Of a stretch of DNA of 64,000 nucleotides, positions 42,356 through 52,991 are shown piece by piece (positions within the stretch are counted from its first letter, which is position 1; each line of letters opens with the position of its first letter). Source of the DNA: Tillandsia leiboldiana (Eukaryota; Streptophyta; Magnoliopsida; Poales; Bromeliaceae); NCBI GenBank assembly GCA_029204045.2, contig CM055064.1, forward strand, positions 6,708,323 to 6,772,322, written 5' to 3'. The notes under the pieces are model-generated. The model saw only the letters and a list, made by a program, of their open reading frames with translations. It searched no databases and was not told the origin of the DNA. Both the position numbers and the translations under genes were made by a program.

Positions 42356-43810
42356 ATGGTGATCACTTGGATTGTTTTCCTACTTGCTGCTATGGTACAT
42401 ACGAGAGACACTGTCAAGCCCAAGAGGGCTAAGAAGGCTAAGAAAGCGAAGAAATCTAAAGATGATTCCGATACAGAATCTGAAACGGAATCAATTGACT
42501 GGGATGAACTGCAAGTTGAAGCAATGATTGTTCCCACTGCTTCAAAGGGAAAAGCGCCTGCGGAAACATCGAAGGCTCCGCCTACTGCTGCTGAAAAAGG
42601 GAAAGCTCCAATGGAAGAAACTTCTGGGAAGACAAGAAGAAAAAGTGTTGCTCGCAAGAGAGGGAGTGCTCGAGGAATCTCCATTGAGCAACCAGCTGCT
42701 AGCCAAGCAACTCCTCAAGACTTTATCAGCTCGGCTAGAATAAAGGAATTTGAAAACAGGGAATGCATTGGAGAAAGGCATGTTGATGTAAAAGCCTTAA
42801 AAGAGCGTTCTCGGACATTTGGGATTTTGTTTGACCAGATAGGTCTTGCCCCCATTTGCGACTTCCCGGAGACCACTGGGTATTGTCTTCACTCAGTGAG
42901 AATGTTTTATCAGAATGCTTGTTATTTAGTTGATCAGGAGAGCGGACGCCGAGACTTTCAAACATTGGTCAAGAATGTTAAGATCAAAGTGACGCCCCAA
43001 CTGATTGGAGAGGTATTAGGGATGGACGCCCGAGCCGATGGCACTCATTACCTGAAGAATCAAGTCTTCAACACCTACTCCTGGAGAGTGGTAGTTGATG
43101 GAATCTGTCTTCCAAATACTCGGTCGACAGGAAACTCCGTTTTCTCGAAAGAACTACGACCAGAGTACCGCTTCTTAAACTTAATTGTTTGTTATAATGT
43201 CATTCCAAACATGAACACAAAGGTTCTTCGGTGGGAGAGAATGATATTCCTTTATCTACTTGGAAACCCCACAGCAGCAATGGGAGCTAACCTAAACATT
43301 TCTTACATCATCTGGACAAAGATGGCGCGATATGTGGAGCATGCTCATCCTTCTGAGAGACTACCTTATCCAATGATCATCATGCGCATTCTTCGCAAAT
43401 TTAAAGCTGACACAAATGCGAGCTCCTATATGCACAGTCTAGGAACGATCAATGAAACAACAATTGTAAAGTCTCTCTCGACGAAGCCAGATGAACCCTT
43501 CATACCTCCTCACCGGCAACGAGCACAACAACAACGAGCGACAACCTCTGCACCGGCAGCAACTCCTCCAGTCCAACCAGCACATCCAGCACAACAAGCA
43601 CCTCAATCAACTTCTGATGATGATGCATCTGTTACATCAATCTATAAAGAACAGCAAAGGCTCTCCAACGAGCAAGAACGTATATCAAATGAACTAATTG
43701 AGGTAAAGGAAGAAATAAAGAAGGTAAATAAGAATCAATCATCAATGAACAAGCGATTAAAGAAAATATTCCAAATTCTCGGCTGTATCAGTTCAGACGA
43801 GTCTGAATAA
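42356..43810 (+). CDS. Envelope-like ORF of the Sirevirus (484 aa, intact)
   Basis: The function is unknown; such ORFs follow pol in Sireviruses and are called envelope-like by position. Residues 1-12 are hydrophobic (MVITWIVFLLAA); a second ATG at residue 13 starts MVHTRDTVKPKRAKKAKKAKK, a strongly basic stretch, and either could be the start. Then come an acidic patch (DDSDTESETESIDWDE), a Lys/Ala/Pro-rich linker, a globular region around 125-370 (RTFGILFDQIGLAPICDFPE, then LRWERMIFLYLLGNP and LPYPMIIMRILRKF) resembling the plant 'putative transposon protein' domain, a Gln/Pro-rich linker (400-425), and a C-terminal coiled coil (440-480). No clear second membrane span is seen. It is the only undamaged long ORF of the element, and may have its own promoter. 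Confidence 0.75.
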   Translation: MVITWIVFLLAAMVHTRDTVKPKRAKKAKKAKKSKDDSDTESETESIDWDELQVEAMIVPTASKGKAPAETSKAPPTAAEKGKAPMEETSGKTRRKSVARKRGSARGISIEQPAASQATPQDFISSARIKEFENRECIGERHVDVKALKERSRTFGILFDQIGLAPICDFPETTGYCLHSVRMFYQNACYLVDQESGRRDFQTLVKNVKIKVTPQLIGEVLGMDARADGTHYLKNQVFNTYSWRVVVDGICLPNTRSTGNSVFSKELRPEYRFLNLIVCYNVIPNMNTKVLRWERMIFLYLLGNPTAAMGANLNISYIIWTKMARYVEHAHPSERLPYPMIIMRILRKFKADTNASSYMHSLGTINETTIVKSLSTKPDEPFIPPHRQRAQQQRATTSAPAATPPVQPAHPAQQAPQSTSDDDASVTSIYKEQQRLSNEQERISNELIEVKEEIKKVNKNQSSMNKRLKKIFQILGCISSDESE

Positions 43811-44514
43811 TCCGTATCCTTCCAATTTCTATTTATTATGCATATGTTTAAATCTTTCTGTTGTGCAGGTTTTTAAGTTTTAGTTTTAGTCTTTAGTTCT
43901 CCAACTTGAACTGTTATCCATTCTCTCCACTTCTGTAATTTTTGGCTTTGTTTGTGACAAAAAGGGGGAGAGAGTTTTAGAGAGAACTTGAACAATGATT
44001 GAACAATGATGATGTGAATGTGTCAACATCGAGGTAAGTATAACCTCAACTTGAAAGGTAAGTAGAACTTCAACTTTTGGTTTTCATTTGTTTGAATGCA
44101 TGCCTCCACTAACTATTCGACTAACTATTTGGGCATGTAATATAACTAACAAGTTGATGTTGGACTAACACTTTGTGACATTTGGTTTTTGATTGCAAAG
44201 AAGATATGTTGGTTTTTGACTATGATTTTCTTACATATCTGAATTCTCAAATGTCATGATGATCAGATAAACTCTATCTTTGTACTAGGTTTTGAATGCT
44301 AAATATTCTTGAGGTATCTAACGATCTCTTTTTGTCAAGAATGATTTCTTTGTGCAGAGAGTACAGATGTCTAAGTCTAGAGTCTGTTTTAGGAGTTTAT
44401 CTCATGTTTTTAAATTTTTGGATCTCCATTGTAAATTTTTGTTGTATGGTGATAGCAACAAAAATATCTTTTTGAATTTTCTTTAGTGGATCTGTGTTTT
44501 GTCACGAAACCGCC
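43811..44514 (+). other. Copia 3' non-coding section
   Basis: Untranslated sequence between the envelope-like ORF and the final purine tract. A second purine tract (AAAAAGGGGGAGAGAG, 43959-43974) lies within it. No ORF of interest. Confidence 0.7.
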
Positions 44515-44526
44515 AAAGGGGGAGAT
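44515..44526 (+). other. Polypurine tract of the copia element
   Basis: AAAGGGGGAGAT directly before the 3' LTR. Confidence 0.9.
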
Positions 44527-45873
44527 TGTTACGGAATTTGAGTTGGCGTAGTTTCGTGAAAGTCTCAAGTCTTGAAGATTGAAGGTGAAGAAAGTTGGAT
44601 CATTTAACTCAATCTCAAGAAAGAAGAATTCAAAAGGATCAGGTATGTTTAACTAAAGATTTTGTGTGATCCGAATACTTCTTGTAGTGTAGAAACACTT
44701 GGAAGAATCTTTCATTGCATAAAAATCAAAAACTGGACTTGGGACATGTTCAGGATCCGGATCAGGTTGTTCGATCCGGATCCCGAAGGTGGTTCGTTCA
44801 TACACCAGTTCAATCCGAATCGTAGCCTCTCTTGATCCGGATCCCGAACACTGAGTTTACCATCTTCCTTGAACGATCCGGATCAGGCTTCGCAATCCGG
44901 ATCCCGAACGTTGATGTTTGGTGAACTGTATGAATGATCCGGATCAAGCACTTCGATCCGGATCCCGAACCTTCGTTTTTCTGGAATTGCCTGACTCGTT
45001 ACAACGATCCGGATCACAGCTAATCCGATCCGGATCGCCGTCCGTAAAATTTCCAGAAATGGTAGGTTTTTGATTCTTATCTCCTTCCTAGGGTTTCTAA
45101 CCTATAAATAGACCCTATGACTCTTTTTCAAGGGAAAGCCGATAATCCAAATAGCCGTCATATTCATATCTTATTTTATACGGCTCTAGATCCACATATA
45201 GAGAAGAAAGGAAATCATTAGAGAATACTTTATGTTTCTTCATCTATATTGATTAGTTTGATTCTAGGTTTTCATACTCACATCTTGAGTTGAATCAAAC
45301 TAATGAATACTTAGATGGTATTTCCGATCTATCTTTGATCTAAGTATTCGGCGGATCATCACCACCAAAAACAACGATTTACCCCAAAAATCGGCGCGTG
45401 GATTCGCGTGTCCTTGTGGATTCAAGGTTCAACCGCTCTCGTGGATTCGGAGCGAGGCACGTTCGTGGATTCGAAGGGTGCTATTGGGTGAAGACCGTGG
45501 ACTCGGTCGGACGTCGTGGATTCGACGTTGGACGCCGTGGATTCGGCGTTGGGCGCAGATCGTGGATTCGAGAAGCGTCGCGGAGCGAGCGGAGAAGATC
45601 CTCTAGGAGCGTATGGAAAAGGTTGAGTCGTAAGTGTGTACGGTAAATCACCTTGTACGTGTTTTAATTCTAGTGGATTTCTGCCGTGTTATCGGTCCCG
45701 TGGTTTTTTACTCCGGTGATGGAGTTTTCCACGTAAAAATCTTGCGAGTTATTTTTTATTTCCGCATTGGGTTTTTATCGCAACGATTTTTGAGTGTTTA
45801 TACGTTTACACCTATTCACCCCCCTCTAGGTGTTTTTTCCCCTATTTAGATCCTTATTACATATAACCCAACA
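44527..45873 (+). repeat. 3' LTR of the copia element
   Basis: 1347 bp, same length as the 5' LTR. Differences seen: ACAACG for ACGACG near 45003, a C for T near 45081, a T for C near 45230, CCCC for CCCT near 45384 and CTATTGG for CGATTGG near 45481. TATA box at 45103-45110. Confidence 0.95.
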
Positions 45874-45878
45874 CAATG

Positions 45879-47122
45879 TGGCCTAGAAATGCAACCTTCC
45901 GAAGCCAAAATTCGCACTTTTTAAGCTTGGCATACAGCTTCTTCTCTCGCAGAAGCTGCAGCACTATCCTCAAGTGCTCCTTATACTCTATATCACTTCG
46001 GGAGTAAATCAAAATGTCGTCAATGAACACAACGACAAACCGGTCCAAACACGGCTGAAATACCCGGTTCATTAGATCCATAAATGCAGCAGGGACATTA
46101 GTTAATCCAAAAGGCATAACTGTAAACTCATAATGCCCGTACCGGGATCTAAAAGCCGTCTTGGGAATGTCCTCGGCCCTCACCCTCAGCTGGTGGTAAC
46201 CTGACTGGAGATCAATCTTCGAGAACACATATGCTCCTTGCAACTGATCAAACAGATCATCAATCCGCGGTAGGGGGTACTTGTTCCGGATGGTCACTTT
46301 ATTCAGCTCTCTGTAGTCCACACACAACCGAAGCGACCCATCCTTCTTCTTCACAAATAAAATCGGCGCTCCCCACGGAGATACACTGGGCCTCACAAAG
46401 CCCACATCCATCAAGTCCTGCAACTGGGCCTTCAGCTCCCTCAGCTCGGCAGGTGCCATCCTATAAGGTGCCTTCGAGATTGGTGCGGTTCCTGGAACCA
46501 CATCAATCACAAACTCAATCTCCCTCTCCGGCGGCATAGTCGTCAACTCTGAGGGAAACACATCTGGAAACTCGCGAACAATAGGAATATCCTCGAGTCC
46601 CAGGGCCGCCGTAGGCACCTCTACAATCGTCGCCAGGAAAGCGGTGCAGCCTCTACTCATCATCCGCCGAGCTCTCGCCGAAGAAATAGTCATCGCAAAT
46701 AAGGTACTCTGGCAGCCTCTGAAAATGCACTCCTCCTGTCCAGGCTCACGGAGGGTCACCGTCCTCTCTCTGCAGTCTATGGTGGCGAAATACCGAGATA
46801 ACCAATCCATGCCAAGTACAACATCTAAATCCTGGAGCTGTCGCAAGACAAGCAAGTCTGCCGGCAAGATCCAGGATCCCAACTGCACAGGGCAATCCCT
46901 ACAATACTCCTCGACACGCAAGACATGGTCTGGAATCTGAACCTCTAATGCATGCGATAAAGAAACTACCTCTATACCATGTAGGGATGCAAATGCTCTA
47001 CTAATAAATGAATGCGATGCGCCAGTATCAAAAAGAGCTCGAGTATGAACTGCCGAAATCAAAATAAAACCTACGACGACGTGGTCAGCTGCTGTAGCAT
47101 CCTCTATCTGAGCGGCATAGAC
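45879..47122 (-). pseudogene. Element A pol: protease and reverse transcriptase
   Basis: It continues in frame from gag across the TGA at 47123. The protease active site is LFDTGASHSFIS. RT: the thumb-side entry PPEREIEFVIDVVPGTAPIS, then ILFVKKKDGSLRLCVDYREL, the MPFGLTNVPAAFMDLMNRVF block and the catalytic VVVFIDDILIYS. It is cut by the copia insertion inside LGHIV, just after CEFWLRKVAF. The frame resumes at 34226 because the removed 11652 bp is a multiple of three. Apart from the insertion it is undamaged. Confidence 0.9.
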
Positions 47123-48598
47123 TCATCCGCTCAGCGCCGGGGGACGTCGCTCTGGCTGTCGCGAAGAGGAAGAAGCATGATCGGGCCTACCAGAGGCCGC
47201 AGAAGGCCCTGCCGGCAGATAGGGAACAGAAGGTGCTGAAGCTGAGGAAGGAGCTGGAGGACCTGCCCTGGGGCACGAACTCTGATAGTGACCTGTCTGC
47301 CCGCAACGGAAGCATCGGCCCTGCCTCTGCTGACAATGAATCGGTAAGTGCGGCCCTCCACAAATGACACATCGGTCCGAGCGTGGCTGTCGCGAGGTCT
47401 GCTGCTGCTGCTGCTGCTGCTGCTTCCGAGGCGGTCGACGCTGCTGTTGCTGTTGCTGCTGCTGTGAAGACTGACGAGACGCTCCAGATCTCTGGCGTCC
47501 CTGGTACCCACGACCCTGAGGATGGAATCGTGGAGGTCTCGGGGGTCCCTGCCGACTCGACTGCCCCTCATCCATCGGTGCCGGGCGTTTCGCCCCAGGA
47601 GTCACTAAGGGGGCTGGTGTCACCTCTGCCATCACTGCCTCTCCACCCTCAACATATAAAGCCTGCTCCATCGAGGCCTCCAAAGTCTGCAATCTGCGGG
47701 AGCGAACACGCTGATAAATGTCCCGGCGCAATCCTCGCTCAAACATGTAAATCTGGTGAGCCTCATCCCTGGCCACGTGAGGCATACATGCCAACAGCTG
47801 ATTGAAGTCAGCTATGTACACATTCACGGGCCTATCTCCCTGGCGGAGATTCCTCAGCTGCTCCTCCAGTCTCTGACGAACACTCTCAGGAAAGAAGGCC
47901 CCTAGAAGAAGACCGCGGAACTCCGCCCAAGGGAGAAGCTGCGCCCCAGGCGGACCAGCAGGTCGCACACGCCGCCACCAAGCCTCGGCGTTGCCCTCCA
48001 AGAAGTGTGTAGCCAAGAAGACCCGAAACCGATCCACAATGAACATACTCTCAAAATGGCGCTCCATGGCCGTGATCCAAGACTCGGCCTCCCACGGCTC
48101 AGCACTCATACCAGAAAAACAGGGCGGATCGAACTGGCGGAACCTCATCAACAGATCCACCACCGCACGCTGCTCAGCTGAAGTCAAAGGTCCCGTCGAC
48201 CCAGGCGGTGGTATTCTAGAAACCGGCTCGACAGGAACTGCCGGTGCTGACGGAACCACAGGGGGCGCCACCGCTGGCGAAGAAGGCACAGGCGAACTCT
48301 CAGGGGGTGCTACCACCGGCTGCGCCCTCTGCTCTAACAAAAGCATCATCCGACCCAAGGCCTCCTCCTGGCGCCGAGAAGCCTTCTCCTGGCGCTGAGA
48401 AGCCTCCTCCTGGCGCTGTGAAGCCTCCTCCTGGCGCTGAGATGTCTCCTCCTGACGCCGCACCGCCTTAGACAACTGTGCCACCTGGGCACGGAGCTCC
48501 AGAACCTCTCTCTGCTGTCCCTGCCCCGAGTCCTCCTGCTCGGGCTCAGAGGAAGAAGGCTGCGAACACGTCGACATCGTGCGTCGCGGAGGCATCAC
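47123..48598 (-). pseudogene. Element A gag (491 aa before the stop)
   Basis: The start codon at 48598 follows a 298-nt leader. Residues 31-84 form a coiled coil with near-exact heptads RQEE(A/T)SQ (48-80). A Pro-rich linker follows, then the retrotransposon Gag core (FDPPCFSGMSAEPWEAESWI, FLEGNAEAWW, FERGLRRDIYQRV), a Gln tract (about 375-405), and two zinc knuckles, CVICGGPHLPIHC and CFRCGQTGHYQSSC. It ends in TGA 47123-47125. Element B reads through the same place (GGRVYA) in one gag-pol frame, so this stop is a mutation (CGA to TGA fits) and not a gag terminator. Confidence 0.85.
47401..47470 (-). repeat. CTG/TTG trinucleotide run encoding the Gag Gln tracts
   Basis: Imperfect (CTG)n and (CTGTTG)n on the + strand give CAG/CAA codons in the element A gag. 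Prone to length change. Confidence 0.85.
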
Positions 48599-48671
48599 TC
48601 ACCTGAGGGAAAAAGAAAAAGAGTCAGAATCCCAAACAAAGCTCGACCCAATCTAGCGAAAGTCAAAGAGG

Positions 48672-48737
48672 CATGTCCCCCTTCCCATAGTACTATGTTG
48701 TCTGCAGCCAACATAGTTGCCACCGAAGGAAGACATG
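48672..48737 (-). other. Conserved leader hairpin of element A
   Basis: Nested arms given on the + strand: CATGTC (48672-48677) with GACATG (48732-48737), CCTTC (48680-48684) with GAAGG (48725-48729), and ACTATGTTG with CAACATAGT around the CTGCAG-containing loop. The conserved GACTTTCGCT...GGGTCGAG block follows on the minus strand (48642-48664). The hairpin is about 140 nt from the primer site and 75 nt before gag. Confidence 0.65.
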
Positions 48738-48875
48738 TCGATCACTCATCCCATCCACTGGGAGAGTTGGGAACCCAATCAAGACTATCGCTACAAGATT
48801 ACGGCTCTCACGTAAGTCATCCTAGGGTCCAACCACAAGCCTAGGGTTTCTAAGTCCTCAATGACCTACATCCTA

Positions 48876-48888
48876 GGCTCTGATACCA
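48876..48888 (-). other. Primer binding site of element A
   Basis: GGCTCTGATACCA on the + strand, TGGTATCAGAGCC on the minus strand, eight bases from the 5' LTR. Confidence 0.95.
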
Positions 48889-48896
48889 CTCTAATC

Positions 48897-51800
48897 TGTC
48901 ACGCCCCGGGTCGAAACTGCGACCCGGGCTCGCCAACAGATCCGCCGCCCATACGGGAAGCCCCGTATAGACGTAGCGTCAAACTTGCAAAAGATCATCT
49001 ATACTATACAGATATCAGAGCTGAAAGGTAAATGCAGAGTAAAATAAATACAACTCTAGAAATATACATCCCAAGTCCTCACCAAAATACATATATCTCT
49101 CAAAACAAGAAGAGTACAACTCAATCCTCACTACATGATCACTCAACATGAACTCTCAAAATGTAAGGAGGTACATCTACTCTCAAGACGACGACTGGTA
49201 GGGATCTATCTCGCGACTCCCTTACCTCGGTCAGCCGGATCAGCAACAGGTGCAGCAGGAACTGGAGTAGAAGTCCCTGGGGAAAAGACACCACGACGGG
49301 TGTGAGAACTACTTCCCACAGTAGTTCTCAGTGGGTGCCGCCAACAAGCCCGACGGTCTGCCCACTAAGTCTACTAGAGACATAAAGTAACAGAATGCAG
49401 TGCAGGAAAGAAAAGCGGGTAAATAAACTCTACAGCTACTATGCCTCTATCTAGATGCTCAAGGAGTGGAACAGAAAGAAATATGGTGCATCTACTATCT
49501 CTCAACTCAGATAACCCAATCTACACTGACTGCCACATCGGGTCCAGTCAAACCTGCGCCTACCTACTGCCGTTACATCCACGGAGGACCGGACTTACGT
49601 AGGGCGTCCGTGACTGCCACTAACTAGCCCAGCCAGAGGGACTGCGTCGACAAGTCGCGATAGCAAGTAACAAGCCCAACTCCGGAGTGGCACTCGAGGG
49701 GCGCGACCCCAACGAGGAAAGTATCCGCGCATCTCTGTCGAGCTCAAATGTGGCTCCTGCAGGCTAAAATCCAAATCCTCGATCAACAAGATCGACTGTA
49801 ACCAAGAACACTGTCTCTCTCACAGGCTGGAAAACTACACAGCCAAGACCCACTGTCACTCTGATGGCTCCCAAGAACCCTGATCTACAGACTGCTATCA
49901 GACTCCACTCGGTCCCATACATGAGTGTAAAAACATCCCACAACAACCCGACCTCTCGGCCCACTACACGGGCGAGGAAAAGCTAAGTCCAGAATGATAT
50001 AAAGAATAGCGATGTGGGAATGTCTAGAGCAATAAAACCTAGCCCAAGTTGAAGTTTTCTACAGTCTGGCTGAACATGCTGCATATGGCGGGGGTGCTAG
50101 GTCAAATCCCAAGATAGCAATAAATTAACAAGTTGTAGGAAACAATATAACACATGAACAGCTAAATACATCAGGAACATCAATTCCTATATTCTAGCAT
50201 ACTATACCAAAAACATCTACAACATGTAAGTTCCTATATAGATAGAATTAATGCACAGCTCGCAGATCTTGTAGACTAGGCCACCCACCTGTAAAGTCGA
50301 TCTGTCTAGGGTCCCACAGTAGAGAATACCAAGGAAATAATAACTCCAAGTCTAACAGGTCCAGCACAGTCCACAAACCTTCCTGGGTACAACACAGGGC
50401 TAAAATTACACTTAGATCCCAAAATCTGCCAAGTATACAACACTAAAATTTTAGCCACAAAGAAGTCGATTTTTCACCTGCAGAGAGAGCTCCAAAAATT
50501 CAGAAATAAATACCACAGCGATCCTCGTGTCGATAGCTTCGAAACGAGTACCTGCACGCCCAATTCCGAGTACCGTAGGCCAAGTTACAAATTCCACAGT
50601 ACCGGTGCGCAAAATCCCAAAACCATACAACTGTAAACTCTTGTACAGATAAAAAGGAAGATGTATACCTTCGGAAAGGTCTCCAAAAATTCCAAGAAAA
50701 ATACTATGATGATCCTCGTGTCGAGTAGATGAAAAAAGTCTATAAGCACGTCCAGAACCGAGACTCGTGCGCGGAGATCTCCTCAAAACAAGGCGCTGCC
50801 CTCACAAAATCTCACAGCAATGATAGGTCCCAGTGAGCATGGAAAATCTCCTCGAAAAACGTGAAATGAGAAAATGTGAAAGAAACCAAAATCGTAGCCT
50901 TACCTGTCGCGGATCCAACGGCGAAGAAATCGCTCAAAAATATGGTCGAAGTAGGCCGGGAGAGCTCGTGCACTGAAGAGTGACGAAAGAAACACCGAAG
51001 AAAGAGCATCACGACGTGCCAAGAAAAAGAGAATCTCAAAAACCGTGCCCCGAAAAATCTCCAAACTCTGCAGATGGCTGCTACACTGCGTGGGGAGAAA
51101 GTCCTCTGAAGAAACCCGAGCGAGAAAATGGCTAAAACAGTGAAAAAACCAAAGTTGAACAGTTTTCGGGCTATATATAGGCCAAAAAAACTTTTCAAAA
51201 AATGACCGTTGAGTCCCAGGTTTCGAGCGCAGGAAAAGTTCGGGCTGCTACAGTGTTGGGCCCGGCCCAACACTGTGCGCGCCCGAAACGGCCCACGGCC
51301 TCCACGTAGCCCGACCAACAGGCGGCAGCGGGCGGAGCCACTCCGCTGCGGCCACGTCGCACGCCCCGGTGTCCGACACGCGTCCCGCACAGCAAACAGC
51401 TGTGCGGGGCGCATGAGCTGCCGACGCGTGGCGGCTCCCCGGTCAAAGCGGGTATGTGGCGCCCGCCAGTGGCAGGGCGACACGCGTCCTTGCCACTGTC
51501 GCGGTCACACGTGCGGGCAGGTGGCGCCTGCCGCGCACGCGCCCCGAGGCGGGGTCCCGCGCCCCCGTGCGCCGCACCCGGTGAGCCGACCAATGACACG
51601 CTGACATGTGTCCATGCACCCGGTCCACGCACCCTAGTTCGGGTTCCGTGGACCGCGCCGCGTGCACCGACCAACCGGGGGCTGCCACGCGTCCCCCCGC
51701 CTGGTCCATGCACCGCCGCACCTATCCCGTAGACCGCGCCTCCAGAACCCGCCAATCAGGCGGCGCCACGTGTCATCCGCCGGCTCCGTGCACCCTGCCG

Positions 51801-52181
51801 CGACGCTCTGTGGACCGAGCGCTGCGGACCGGCCAATAATAGGCCGCCACGTGTCACCCCGGCGGTCCACGGCCCCTTCCATGCACCAAAAGCCAATAAA
51901 AACTTCCGGGAATTCGTTTTTGGGCATCCGGACTCAGAATCAAACAAGCAAATAGCCGTTTTCAAGTGTTTTTCCGTGCTGAATCCAATTCCACCCTCTG
52001 TTTGGCCTAAATCCACTTCAGAATTTCAACAAATACAGCCGAAAGCCAACACAGCTAAAGATACCTCGCAGGGTCCATCTGTGGCATCCCTTTGATGCAC
52101 CATGGGCCAGATACACCAACACTAGGTGTTCCAACAGTGGATTCACATGAAAAAGGTTGCATGGGAACCAGGGTCACCACA
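48897..52181 (-). repeat. 5' LTR of element A
   Basis: 3285 bp. TATATATA at 51172-51179 and the U3 palindrome at 51239-51287. About 41 bp around 50969-51013 are absent from the 3' copy. GC-rich U3 ORFs (223 and 186 aa) are artefacts. Confidence 0.9.
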
Positions 52182-52495
52182 ACCGGGCCCACGCGTTCTA
52201 GGATCTCGAACGGTCCCACGTACCTCGGACTTAACTTTCCCCTCAGTCCGAAACGTCGGGTCCCCTTTGAAGGCGAAACTCGGAGCAACGCGTGCTCTCC
52301 CACCATGAATTCCAAATCCCGTCGTCTATGGTCCGCGTAACTTTTCTGTCTGCTCTGGGCGGTCAGCAGCCGTTGTTTGATCAGACGCACCTTCGCCTCG
52401 GTCTCCTCCACTAAATCTGGGCCCAAAAACTTGCGCTCTCCCAAGTCGTCCCAGCATATTGGAGACCGACAGCGGCGCCCATACAGAGCCTCCTA
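52182..52495 (-). pseudogene. Element B pol: integrase C-terminus, left of the A insertion
   Basis: GERKFLGPDLVEETEAKVRL, SRQKSYADHRRRDLEFMVGE and RGKLSPRYVGPFEILERVGP, then the frame enters the A LTR at 52181 and truly continues at 28726. It starts after a TAG at 52493-52495. Confidence 0.85.
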
Positions 52496-52991
52496 TGGCG
52501 CCATTTGAATGCTGGCTTGGTAATTGTTGTTGTAGGCGAATTCCACCAGGGGTAGGTACCGAGACCACCCTTCGCCCAAGTCAAGTACACACGCCCGGAG
52601 CATGTCTTCGAGGATTTGGATCACCCGTTCCGATTGTCCGTCAGTTTGCGGGTGAAAAGCCGTGCTGAAATGCAGTTTGGTTCCCATTGCTCGTTGTAGG
52701 CTTTGCCAAAAGTTTGACACAAATCGCGTGTCTCTGTCCGACGTAATGGACGCCGGTATACCATGCAACCTCACTATCTCATTAATGTAGGTTTGCGCCA
52801 GTCGTTCCCGAGTCCACGTCGTATGTATGGGCAGGAAGTGGGCCGATTTCGTCAAACGATCCACTATGACCCATATCGCATCATGTCCCTATGGCGATCT
52901 CGGAAATCCGGTCACAAAATCCATCGTAATCATCTCCCACTTCCATTCCGGCACCGGCAGCGGTCGTAACTTCCCTGCTGGGCGTTGATGC
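52496..52991 (-). pseudogene. Element B pol: integrase core
   Basis: It lies in the shifted frame. It shows PVPEWKW-type and MDFVTGFP-type traces upstream, TAG at 52889-52891, then VDRLTKSAHFLPIHTTW, ITSDRDTRFVSNFW and QSERVIQILEDML, with the D and E residues of the catalytic triad in place. It ends at TAG 52493 where element A reads phenylalanine. Confidence 0.8.

Larger units (their letters stand above)
34227..45873 (+). mobile_element. Sirevirus-type Ty1/copia retrotransposon with envelope-like ORF
   Basis: Two 1347-bp LTRs (34227-35573 and 44527-45873), exact target duplication CAATG (34222-34226 and 45874-45878), PBS 35576-35587 and PPT 44515-44526. Order: gag (extended, coiled coil, two zinc knuckles), protease, integrase, RT, RNase H, then a 1.6-kb non-coding section and an envelope-like ORF. 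Integrase before RT defines Ty1/copia; the extra ORF, extended Gag and multiple purine tracts point to the Sirevirus lineage. About five LTR differences make it the youngest layer of the stack. It is inserted, reversed, in the RT of element A. Confidence 0.95.
28727..52181 (-). mobile_element. Element A: Ty3/gypsy chromovirus, split by copia
   Basis: LTRs of 3244 bp (28727-31970) and 3285 bp (48897-52181) with an exact target duplication ACCGG (28722-28726 and 52182-52186). Without the copia insertion it is about 11.8 kb. It sits in the integrase/chromodomain junction of B pol, same orientation. Gag-pol is one frame with four in-frame stops and no frameshift. LTR divergence of roughly 1 percent over the part compared is intermediate between B and copia. 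Confidence 0.95.

Noticed and set aside
42356..42391. Cleavable signal peptide on the envelope-like protein
   Set aside because: The hydrophobic run is only about 12 residues, is followed by a second good ATG and a strongly basic nuclear-type segment, so it is not convincing.
47123..47125. Natural gag stop with readthrough in element A
   Set aside because: Element B reads straight through the same place, and three more stops of the same kind occur later in A.
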